Assembly (NCBI GenBank): GCA_955652795.1
Contig: CATPBQ010000240.1
Coordinates: forward strand, 1 to 12,571
DNA length: 12,571 bases
Source: an uncultured Steroidobacteraceae bacterium
GTDB lineage: Bacteria > Pseudomonadota > Gammaproteobacteria > Steroidobacterales > Steroidobacteraceae
Direction of reading: 5' to 3'
The first letter of the stretch is position 1; every line of letters starts with the position of its first letter. This document shows positions 7,154 to 12,571 of this stretch, one piece after another. The position numbers and the translations under genes were made by a program. The notes below the pieces were generated by a model. It searched no databases, had not been told where the DNA came from, and saw only the letters and a list, made by a program, of their open reading frames with translations.

Positions 7154-7169
7154 GCGAAGCTCGCTTCGC
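7154..7169. terminator. Hairpin between convergent genes, possible bidirectional terminator
   Basis: GCGAAGC-TC-GCTTCGC is a perfect 7-bp inverted repeat; in practice it would form a 6-bp stem with a CTCG loop. It starts 2 nt after the stop of the HIT-like gene and ends 17 nt before the stop of the minus-strand PPIase gene. Neither side has a run of T, so it is not a classical intrinsic terminator. The position between two convergent stops is what supports the call. Confidence 0.45.
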
Positions 7170-7186
7170 GCAGCGACCCGCATCGC

Positions 7187-8059
7187 TCACTTCGGCGGCT
7201 GTGCCGGAGGCGTCGTCGCCGGTTGTGCGGGCGCCCCAGGTTGCGCGGGCGCCCCAGGTTGCGCGGGCGCCCCAGGTTGCGCCGCGGTCGGAGCCGCTTT
7301 GACGCTCAGCAGCTCGACTTCGAAAATCAGCAGCGAGCCGGGAGGAATAGGCGGCGCGGAGCGCAGGTCGTACGCGAGTTGCGGCGGAATGAAGAGTTGC
7401 CACTTGGCGCCGGGCTTCATGAGACCCAGTGCCTCGGTCCAGCCGGGAATGACGCGGCTGACCTGGAAGTTCGCCGGCTGTCCGCGCTTGTAGCTGCTGT
7501 CGAACTCGGTCCCATTCATCAGCGTGCCCCGGTAGTTCACCGTGACCTCGTCGTTTACCTTGGGCGATGCGCCGCCGCTGCCGGCGGTCAGCACCTTGTA
7601 CTGCAGGCCGCTCGCGGTCGTGACGACGTCGGATTTCTTGCCGTTCTCGGCCAGGAACTTTGCCGCGGCGCGGTGGTTGGATTCGCCGACGGAGTCCACC
7701 AGAGCGCGCAAGTTTTCGCGATCCTTGTCCGTCATCGAGACCTTGCCGGAGAGCGCATCGTGCACGCCCTGCGCGAGTTGCTGCGCGTTGAGCAGATCGG
7801 GCGGAATGCCGCTGGCGCGCAACTGCTCGCCCATCGACACGCCGACACTGTAACTGGGGGAGCTGGCCTTTGCGGGCGCCTCCTGGGCGGCGCCGGCCTT
7901 CGCGGGCGCCTTTTTCGCCGGGGCGGGGGTCTGCGACGAGGGCGCAGCGCCCGAGGGCGGTTGCTGCGCAGCGAGCATCGAGCCCGCTACAAGCGCGACC
8001 GCGGCGGCGGTGCTGACGAGGAGGAATGTCCGGCCGCGGCGCGGCGCTGGCAGTGTCAT
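7187..8059 (-). CDS. FKBP-type peptidyl-prolyl cis-trans isomerase, FkpA/Mip-like, periplasmic
   Basis: Encodes 290 aa. The ATG (8057-8059) has GAAGGG about 7 nt upstream on the minus strand. A signal peptide (about 1-31, RRGR then a hydrophobic stretch ending SMLAAQ) sends it to the periplasm. Next come a Pro/Ala/Lys linker (32-66), an FKBP N-terminal dimerisation helix domain (about 68-142: YSVGVSMGEQL, LNAQQLAQGVHDAL, AAAKFLAENGKK), and the FKBP catalytic domain (about 150-254). Active-site positions are intact: Y176, F186-D187 (TEFDSS), V203-I204 and W207 (VIPGW), Y230 (LAYDLRS) and F246 (IFEVELL). It should catalyse prolyl isomerisation and chaperone envelope proteins. The tail (255-290) is low complexity, with three QPGAPA repeats that are not part of the FKBP fold. 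It faces the sua5 operon convergently and lies 114 nt downstream of the DUF2007 gene. Confidence 0.94.
   Translation of the reverse strand: MTLPAPRRGRTFLLVSTAAAVALVAGSMLAAQQPPSGAAPSSQTPAPAKKAPAKAGAAQEAPAKASSPSYSVGVSMGEQLRASGIPPDLLNAQQLAQGVHDALSGKVSMTDKDRENLRALVDSVGESNHRAAAKFLAENGKKSDVVTTASGLQYKVLTAGSGGASPKVNDEVTVNYRGTLMNGTEFDSSYKRGQPANFQVSRVIPGWTEALGLMKPGAKWQLFIPPQLAYDLRSAPPIPPGSLLIFEVELLSVKAAPTAAQPGAPAQPGAPAQPGAPAQPATTPPAQPPK
7221..7282. repeat. In-frame 18-bp tandem repeat, about 3.4 copies
   Basis: The unit GGTTGCGCGGGCGCCCCA (plus strand) occurs at 7221-7238, with one T/C difference, then at 7239-7256 and 7257-7274, followed by a partial copy at 7275-7282. The length is a multiple of three, so copy changes keep the PPIase frame; each unit adds six residues (QPGAPA) to the C-terminal tail. 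The near-identity of the copies suggests recent slippage. Confidence 0.9.
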
Positions 8060-8171
8060 GGGCTACCCTTCGAAGGCTTGAACGGGTCGGGAGTGTGGCT
8101 GATTGCAGGCCCGGGCGCTGCACTTTCTGCCGTGGATCCCCGCTTGACGAGCATCCCCGGGAGCTCGCCAT

Positions 8172-8184
8172 CGTTAAGTTAACG
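8172..8184. promoter_or_regulatory. AT-rich palindrome, possible operator upstream of the PPIase gene
   Basis: CGTTAA-G-TTAACG is a perfect inverted repeat with a one-base centre, which favours a protein-binding site over an RNA hairpin. It covers the DUF2007 stop codon (8174-8176), lies 112 nt upstream of the PPIase start on the minus strand, and stands out in GC-rich surroundings. A second perfect palindrome, GCGGATCCGC, begins at 8184. In the 8060-8173 gap I find no clear promoter. Function is speculative. Confidence 0.25.
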
Positions 8185-8428
8185 GCGGATCCGCGCCCGA
8201 CAGCGATGCGAGCTCCTCGTCCGTGAACGTTCTCTGGGAGAGGAGCCACCTGGCCCGATGCAACTGGGGGGCGGCGACGTATATACGGGAGGGCGCCGCC
8301 TGCCCGAGGACACCGGCATCCGACATGACCCGAACCACGACCCCCTCGGCAGCGAGCACCTCGGCCAGAGACTGCGCGGAGGGCAGATCCGACAGCGTGG
8401 TAAGCAGGCGCCATTCAGACTCGGACAT
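8174..8428 (-). CDS. Small DUF2007-type protein (putative signal-transducing)
   Basis: Encodes 84 aa, from ATG 8426-8428 to TAA 8174-8176 on the minus strand. The pattern fits DUF2007: a first strand (EWRLLTTLSD), a helix (SAQSLAEVLAAEGV) that gives the domain its duplicated-ligand look, a second strand (VVRVMSD), an insertion, then SRIYVAAPQLHRARWLLSQ, where the RIYV strand leads into the final helix. It has no signal peptide or membrane helix and should be cytoplasmic. DUF2007 proteins are annotated as putative signal-transducing proteins, without a firm role. It could be cotranscribed with the PPIase 114 nt downstream. It is divergent from the ABC transporter unit, 72 nt away. No SD precedes the ATG. 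Confidence 0.72.
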   Translation of the reverse strand: MSESEWRLLTTLSDLPSAQSLAEVLAAEGVVVRVMSDAGVLGQAAPSRIYVAAPQLHRARWLLSQRTFTDEELASLSGADPPLT

Positions 8429-8500
8429 GATGTCGCTACAGTGCCAAATGCGGGATGTTTCTACAATGCAGACACCGGCAGGCCGCAGCGGGGCTTAGGC
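8429..8500. promoter_or_regulatory. Divergent intergenic region with -10-like bases for the ABC unit
   Basis: These 72 nt separate the minus-strand DUF2007 gene from the plus-strand ABC ATPase gene. TACAAT at 8462-8467 is a fair plus-strand -10, placed 33 nt before GTG 8501. No good -35 lies 16-18 nt upstream. Read on the minus strand, the bases at about 8458-8467 give TGTAGAAA, a -10-like sequence for the opposite gene. Both readings are weak, but both genes must be served from this gap or from upstream coding sequence. Confidence 0.3.
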
Positions 8501-9193
8501 GTGCTCAGAATTCGTCAGCTTTCCCGCAGCTTCCGCGAGGGCGCGCGCGTGCACCAGGTGCTCGACCGCGCCGACGCGCAGGTGAGCCGCGGCGAGACGG
8601 TCGCGGTCACCGGACGCAGCGGCTCGGGCAAATCGACACTCCTCAATCTCATCAGCGGCATCGACCGTGCCGACCGCGGCACCGTGGAGATCGACGGCCG
8701 TGACGTGACGGCGATGGGCGAGCCGGCCCGCACCCTGTTCCGGCGCGCCCACATCGGCTTCGTCTACCAGTTCTTCAACCTGATCCCGACGCTCGATGTC
8801 GCGGAAAACGTGCGCCTGGTGCTCGAACTCAACGGCGTACGCGGAGCACAGGCACGCGAGCGCAGCCTCGCGGTGCTCGCGGACGTGGGTCTGCGCGAGC
8901 GCGCGCACAGCGCGGTGGACCAGCTCTCCGGCGGCGAGCAGCAGCGGGTGGCGATTGCCCGCGCGCTGGTGCACCGTCCCGGGCTGCTGCTGGCCGATGA
9001 ACCCACCGGCAATCTCGACGAACAGACTGCGGGTGAAGTACTGCCGGTGCTGTTGTCGCTCACGCGCGCGCGCGGTACCACCGTCGTGGTCGTGACTCAC
9101 GATGTCGCCGTGTCGAGTCTGGCGGATCGCGTGCTGGAACTGCGCGAGGGCCGGCTGCACGACGCGCCCGAACCGCGAGCTCGCGCCTCATGA
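8501..9193 (+). CDS. ABC transporter ATP-binding protein, LolD/MacB/AttE-like
   Basis: Encodes 230 aa, the normal size for a LolD-type ATPase, from GTG 8501. The open frame extends upstream to 8258, but that part runs over the DUF2007 gene and lacks ABC similarity. All ABC motifs are present: Walker A GRSGSGKS (38-45), Q-loop YQFFNLIPTLDVAENV, signature LSGGEQQR (142-149), Walker B LLLADEP with D166 and catalytic E167, D-loop GNLD, and H-switch H200 (VTHD). The FFNLIPTL Q-loop and ADEPTGNLD are typical of ATPases that partner FtsX-type permeases in mechanotransmission or lipoprotein and peptide export. The stop overlaps the permease start (ATGA), so the two subunits are surely coupled. It would power the permease from the cytoplasmic face. 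Confidence 0.95.
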   Translation: MLRIRQLSRSFREGARVHQVLDRADAQVSRGETVAVTGRSGSGKSTLLNLISGIDRADRGTVEIDGRDVTAMGEPARTLFRRAHIGFVYQFFNLIPTLDVAENVRLVLELNGVRGAQARERSLAVLADVGLRERAHSAVDQLSGGEQQRVAIARALVHRPGLLLADEPTGNLDEQTAGEVLPVLLSLTRARGTTVVVVTHDVAVSSLADRVLELREGRLHDAPEPRARAS

Positions 9194-11739
9194 TGCCGAC
9201 CCTGCGTGCAGCCAGCCTGCGGCATCTGCTGCGCCATCCGGCGCAACTGGCGCTGGCGCTCATCGGGCTGACACTCGGTGTGGGCACGATCGTGGCGGTG
9301 GACGTTGCCACGGCGAGCTCGCAGCGCGCCTTCGAGCTTTCCCTGCAGGCGGTCAACGGCGCCGCCACGCATCAGATCACAGGCGGTCCGCGCGGGATCG
9401 ATGAACGGCTGTACACGCAGCTGCGCACGCATGCCGGCGCGGGCGCGCCGCTGCGGTTCGCGCCGGTGGTGGCAGGGTACGTCACCGTGGGTGAGCGCAC
9501 GATGCAACTGATCGGCGTCGACCCGTTCGCCGCCGCGGAGCTCGCGGGCGGGTGGCGTGTTGCCGCAGCGCCTGACCCGGCAAGGGAGGGCGTCGATGGG
9601 TTGCGCCGCTGGTTTACCGAGCCGGGCGCCGTGGTCATGAGTGCGGCGACTGCGGAGCAGCTGCGGCTGGCGATCAACAGCGGCTTCGACGTGGCCGTCG
9701 GTGGCGTGCGGCAGCGGGCCGCGCTCATCGGCCGGATCACCGACGCAGGCCCGGGGTTCGACGCGGTGCTGCTCACGGACATCGCGCAGGCCCAGGAGTG
9801 GCTCGCAGCGAGCGGCCGCCTGTCGCGCATCGACGTGCGTCTTGCCGAGGGCACGGCCGGCGCGGTGCTGCTGGCGCGGCTGCACGCGCAACTGCCTGCG
9901 GATCTGGAGCTGCACACGACGCGCGCGCAAGGCCGCGAGACCTTCGCCATGACGGACGCGTTCACGACCAACCTGAAGGCCATGAGCCTGTTGGCACTGC
10001 TGGTGGGCGCGTTTCTCATCTACGGGGCAGTGAGCTTCGCGGTGTTGCAGCGCCGCGCCACCATCGCCGTGCTGCGGGCGCTGGGCGCTACCCGCGGCGA
10101 GGTGCTCGCCGTCGTGCTCAGCGAAGCGGCGGTGCTGGGCGTCGTCGGCGCGCTCTGCGGGGTGCTGCTGGGGCTGGCGATCGGACGGGGCCTGGTGGGA
10201 CTCGTTTCACAGACCATCAATGACCTGTATTTCGTGGTGACGGTCAAGGAGGTGACCGTGCCCGTGAGCGGCGTCGTCACCGCGGTGTGCGCCGGCCTGG
10301 CGACGGCGCTCGCCGCGGCGCTGCTGCCGGCGCTGGAGGTGGCCGCGAGCGCACCGCAGCTGGGACTGGCGCGCTCAGTGCTCGAAAGGCGGGCGGTGCA
10401 GGTGGCGCGCACCCTCGCCGTCGTCAGCGCACTGCTGGCGGTGGGGGCGGGGCTCACGGTGTGGGTCTCCGGCCGCAGCCTCCTGGCCGGGTTCGCCACG
10501 CTGTTCATGTTGCTGTTGAGTGTGGCGGCGCTCACGCCCGCGGCGCTGCGCGTCCTGGCACAGGCCGCGGCACGGCTCGGCGCGCGCATGAGCCCGGTGG
10601 TGCGGCTCGCCTGCGGCGACATCGCGGCCTCGCTCAGCCGCACGGGCGTGGCCAGCGCCGCGCTCGGCATGGCGCTCACCGCCATGATCGGGGTCGCCAT
10701 CATGGTGGAGAGCTTCCGGGAATCCCTGCGCGAGTGGCTCATTCAAACCCTGCGCGCGGACGTCTACGTCAGCGCTCCGGGGCCGGCGGAAGCGTCGGAA
10801 CGCCGGCTCGACCCGGCCGCCATCCGCGCGCTGCTCGCCATACCGGGGATCCGTGATCATAGTGAGAGTCGCCGGGTGGTGGTCGGATCGGAGCGCGGCG
10901 CGCTGGATCTGAACGCCGTCAGACTCGCGCATGCCAGCTACGCGGCGCTGAAGTTCACGCAGGCAGACGCGGCGCACGCGTGGCCGCAGTTTGCGCGCGG
11001 CGCGATCCTCATCTCCGAGCCGCTCGCGTGGCGGCTGGCTCTGGCACCGCATGACACGCTTACCCTGACGACCGCTTCCGGGCCGCGGGCGTTTGCGGTG
11101 GCGGGCGTGTACCGCGAATACGGTAACGACCGCGGCGAGGTGCTCATGAGCCTCGGACAATACCAGCGTCTGTGGGACGATGAGGCGATCAGCGGGCTCG
11201 GCATCTACCTGGAGCCCGGGGTTGAGGCTTCCGTCGCGGTCGGCGAATTGCGCGCGGCCGCACGCGGCCGGCAGGCGCTCTTTATCCGTTCCAACGCCGA
11301 CATTCGCGCGCTATCGATGCGCATTTTCGAGCGCACCTTCGTGATTACGCGGGTGCTGTACTGGCTCGCCGCGGGCGTGGCCGCGGTGGGCCTGGTGAGT
11401 GCGCTGCTCGCGTGGGAGCTGGAGCGTTCGCGGCAACTGGCGATCCTGCGCTGCCTCGGCCTGACCCCGGGGGGCACTGCGCTGTTGGTGCTGGCGCAGA
11501 CCACTTTTATGGGGATCGCGGCGCTGCTCGCGGCGATTCCGGCGGGACTGCTGACCGCGCTGGTGCTGACGGGCGTTATCAATCGCCGCGCCTTCGGCTG
11601 GCAGATCGATCTGCACCTGGCGCCGGCGCAGTTCACCGATGCCTTGTGGCTGGCGCTCGCCGCGGCCCTGGCGGCGGGTGTGTACCCGGCGTGGCGCAGC
11701 GCGCGGGCGCCGCTCGCGAACGCTCTGCGGGAGGAGTGA
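9190..11739 (+). CDS. ABC transporter permease with two FtsX domains (AttF/AttG-like)
   Basis: Encodes 849 aa. ATG 9190 overlaps the ATPase stop; ATG 9193 is an equal alternative. By hydropathy I count about ten membrane helices: TM1 17-40; TM2-4 at about 265-290, 308-333 and 360-385 (first FtsX domain); two linking helices at about 403-428 and 431-456; TM7 486-510; TM8-10 at about 718-742, 764-797 and 816-838 (second FtsX domain). Large extracytoplasmic MacB-like domains lie at about 41-260 and 511-715. The two halves end alike, in a QRRATIAVLRALGATRGEV segment and an ERSRQLAILRCLGLTPGG segment, the coupling region that contacts the ATPase. This duplicated layout is that of YbbP-like permeases, and one chain could form the whole transmembrane part. 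The next gene, encoding an AttH-like protein, starts within its stop (TGATG). Confidence 0.92.
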   Translation: MMPTLRAASLRHLLRHPAQLALALIGLTLGVGTIVAVDVATASSQRAFELSLQAVNGAATHQITGGPRGIDERLYTQLRTHAGAGAPLRFAPVVAGYVTVGERTMQLIGVDPFAAAELAGGWRVAAAPDPAREGVDGLRRWFTEPGAVVMSAATAEQLRLAINSGFDVAVGGVRQRAALIGRITDAGPGFDAVLLTDIAQAQEWLAASGRLSRIDVRLAEGTAGAVLLARLHAQLPADLELHTTRAQGRETFAMTDAFTTNLKAMSLLALLVGAFLIYGAVSFAVLQRRATIAVLRALGATRGEVLAVVLSEAAVLGVVGALCGVLLGLAIGRGLVGLVSQTINDLYFVVTVKEVTVPVSGVVTAVCAGLATALAAALLPALEVAASAPQLGLARSVLERRAVQVARTLAVVSALLAVGAGLTVWVSGRSLLAGFATLFMLLLSVAALTPAALRVLAQAAARLGARMSPVVRLACGDIAASLSRTGVASAALGMALTAMIGVAIMVESFRESLREWLIQTLRADVYVSAPGPAEASERRLDPAAIRALLAIPGIRDHSESRRVVVGSERGALDLNAVRLAHASYAALKFTQADAAHAWPQFARGAILISEPLAWRLALAPHDTLTLTTASGPRAFAVAGVYREYGNDRGEVLMSLGQYQRLWDDEAISGLGIYLEPGVEASVAVGELRAAARGRQALFIRSNADIRALSMRIFERTFVITRVLYWLAAGVAAVGLVSALLAWELERSRQLAILRCLGLTPGGTALLVLAQTTFMGIAALLAAIPAGLLTALVLTGVINRRAFGWQIDLHLAPAQFTDALWLALAAALAAGVYPAWRSARAPLANALREE

Positions 11740-12571
11740 TGCGCCGCAGCCGCGCGCGGGCAGTGGTGCGGGTGGCGATCGCCGGGGCGGCCGCAGGCGC
11801 GATCGCGAGCGCGGCGGCGCCCCCCGCGCAGCTGAATCCCTTGTCCGGCGCCGCGCCGGCGGGCTTTGCGCAGGTGCTGGCGCCCACGACCTTCGTGTTT
11901 CCGCGTGATCACGCACCGCATCCGCAGTTCCGGCAGGAGTGGTGGTATGTGAGCGGCAATCTGGACGCCCCATCGGGAGAGCGCCTGGGATTTGAGCTGA
12001 CGTTCTTCCGCTTTGCCCTGCAGCCCGAGCCGGCGCTCGCGCCTGCGCCCGCGCCCGTCTCCGCGTGGCGCACACGCCAGATCTACATGGCGCACTTTGC
12101 GATTACGGACGTGACCGCCGGGCGATTTCGCTTCGCGCAGAAACTCTCGCGCGAGGCGCTGGGGCTCGCCGGTGGAAAGACCGTGCCGCTGCGCGTGTGG
12201 ATCGACGACTGGTCACTTGAAGCGGCGAGCACGGGCGCCGCGACGCAGGAGTCGTGGAGCCTGCGCGCCGCGCAGCCCGGGTACGAGCTCGAGCTTACGC
12301 TGCAGGCCCTGACACCACCGGTTCTGAACGGTGATGCAGGATTGAGCCGCAAGTCGGGAGAGCCGGGCGCGGCGACCTACTACTACTCGATTCCGCGCCT
12401 GGCCGTGCACGGGCGGCTGATCCGCGAGGGGCATCCGCTTGGTGTACAGGGCCTGGCGTGGCTCGATCGCGAGTGGGGGAGCGGGGCCTTAAGCGCGCAG
12501 CAGGTGGGCTGGGACTGGTTCGCGCTGCAGCTGAACGACGGCACCGCGCTGATGTTTTACGCGCTGCGCGA
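11739..12571 (+). CDS. Secreted AttH/CrtC-like lipocalin-fold protein (partial, 3' end cut off)
   Basis: The first 277 codons are present and run off the window. ATG 11739 overlaps the permease stop, and a strong GGAGGAG (11730-11736) precedes it, though it sits close. The N-terminus (RRSRARAVVRVAIAGAAAGAIASAAA) is a signal peptide, so export is expected. Family marks are FVFPRDHAPHPQFRQEWWYVSGNL (about 51-74), ELTFFRFAL, IYMAHFAITD, then YYYSIPRLAVHG, GLAWLDREWGSG and QVGWDWFALQLNDGTALMFYALR. These are the hallmarks of the CrtC N-terminal lipocalin / AttH family, called predicted secreted hydrolases or the AttH component of AttEFGH. The family folds as two beta-barrel domains and is related to carotenoid 1,2-hydratase, but this context has no carotenoid genes. 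Probably the extracytoplasmic partner of the ABC exporter; ligand unknown. Confidence 0.88.
   Translation, partial: MRRSRARAVVRVAIAGAAAGAIASAAAPPAQLNPLSGAAPAGFAQVLAPTTFVFPRDHAPHPQFRQEWWYVSGNLDAPSGERLGFELTFFRFALQPEPALAPAPAPVSAWRTRQIYMAHFAITDVTAGRFRFAQKLSREALGLAGGKTVPLRVWIDDWSLEAASTGAATQESWSLRAAQPGYELELTLQALTPPVLNGDAGLSRKSGEPGAATYYYSIPRLAVHGRLIREGHPLGVQGLAWLDREWGSGALSAQQVGWDWFALQLNDGTALMFYALR

Noticed and set aside
7221..7282. CRISPR-like or mobile-element repeat
   Set aside because: The copies are directly adjacent with no spacers, in frame inside a coding tail; a simple tandem repeat explains them.
6941..8182. 413-codon plus-strand frame with GRPRLRGRPRLR repeats
   Set aside because: It is the antisense translation of the PPIase gene, and the repeat is only the other strand of the 18-bp tandem repeat.
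7017..8414. 465-codon minus-strand frame across the PPIase and DUF2007 genes
   Set aside because: Another frame of two well-supported genes; composition is Arg/Gly/Ala-rich low complexity with no family match.
8258..8500. N-terminal extension of the ABC ATPase frame
   Set aside because: It runs antisense through the DUF2007 gene; ABC homology begins right at GTG 8501 with LRIRQLSRSF.
11739..12571. Carotenoid 1,2-hydratase (CrtC) function
   Set aside because: The fold family is shared, but the gene is locked to an ABC transporter and no carotenoid genes are near; the AttH-like role fits better.

Overview
The window is a GC-rich, gene-dense bacterial chromosome segment. Protein content points to a gammaproteobacterium, probably in or near the Xanthomonadales/Nevskiales/Steroidobacterales: a two-subunit-type glycine decarboxylase end (GcvPB), DgkA, a LolD-like ABC ATPase, a type III ornithine-decarboxylase-like enzyme and a Mip/FkpA-type PPIase. 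The taxonomic placement is an inference from gene families only. I see no mobile element, CRISPR array, tRNA or rRNA. Almost all sequence is coding.

Layout: (1) 3-3603, plus strand: the 3' end of gcvPB overlaps dgkA by 25 nt. dgkA is followed 11 nt later by a 991-aa secreted tandem HtrA protease that resembles the fungal/plant Nma111 (Ynm3) family along its whole length. (2) 3604-3742: a short intergenic region with repeated GTGACG/CGTCAC half-sites and a good extended -10 (TGCTAGAAT) just ahead of the next gene. (3) 3743-7152, plus strand: a compact operon of sua5 (tRNA t6A synthesis), a type III ornithine/lysine decarboxylase-like enzyme, a HAD phosphatase, a previously hidden 27-codon membrane micro-ORF that overlaps both neighbours, and a HIT-like protein. 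A hairpin follows at 7154-7169. (4) 7187-8428, minus strand: an FkpA/Mip-like periplasmic prolyl isomerase with a repetitive Pro/Ala tail, and upstream of it a small DUF2007-type protein. (5) 8501-12571, plus strand: an overlapping three-gene unit of ABC ATPase, a 10-TM double-FtsX permease, and a secreted AttH/CrtC-like lipocalin-fold protein cut off by the window end. This is the AttEFGH-like arrangement.

Functional themes: envelope quality control and lipid handling recur (DgkA, the HtrA protease, FkpA, the AttEFGH-like exporter), with translation and polyamine housekeeping (sua5, decarboxylase) between them. The most noteworthy items are the eukaryote-like Nma111 architecture in a secreted bacterial protein, the doubly overlapped micro-ORF, a HIT protein with a broken His triad, and the AttEFGH-like unit with one long permease. 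No wholly new multi-gene system is evident.
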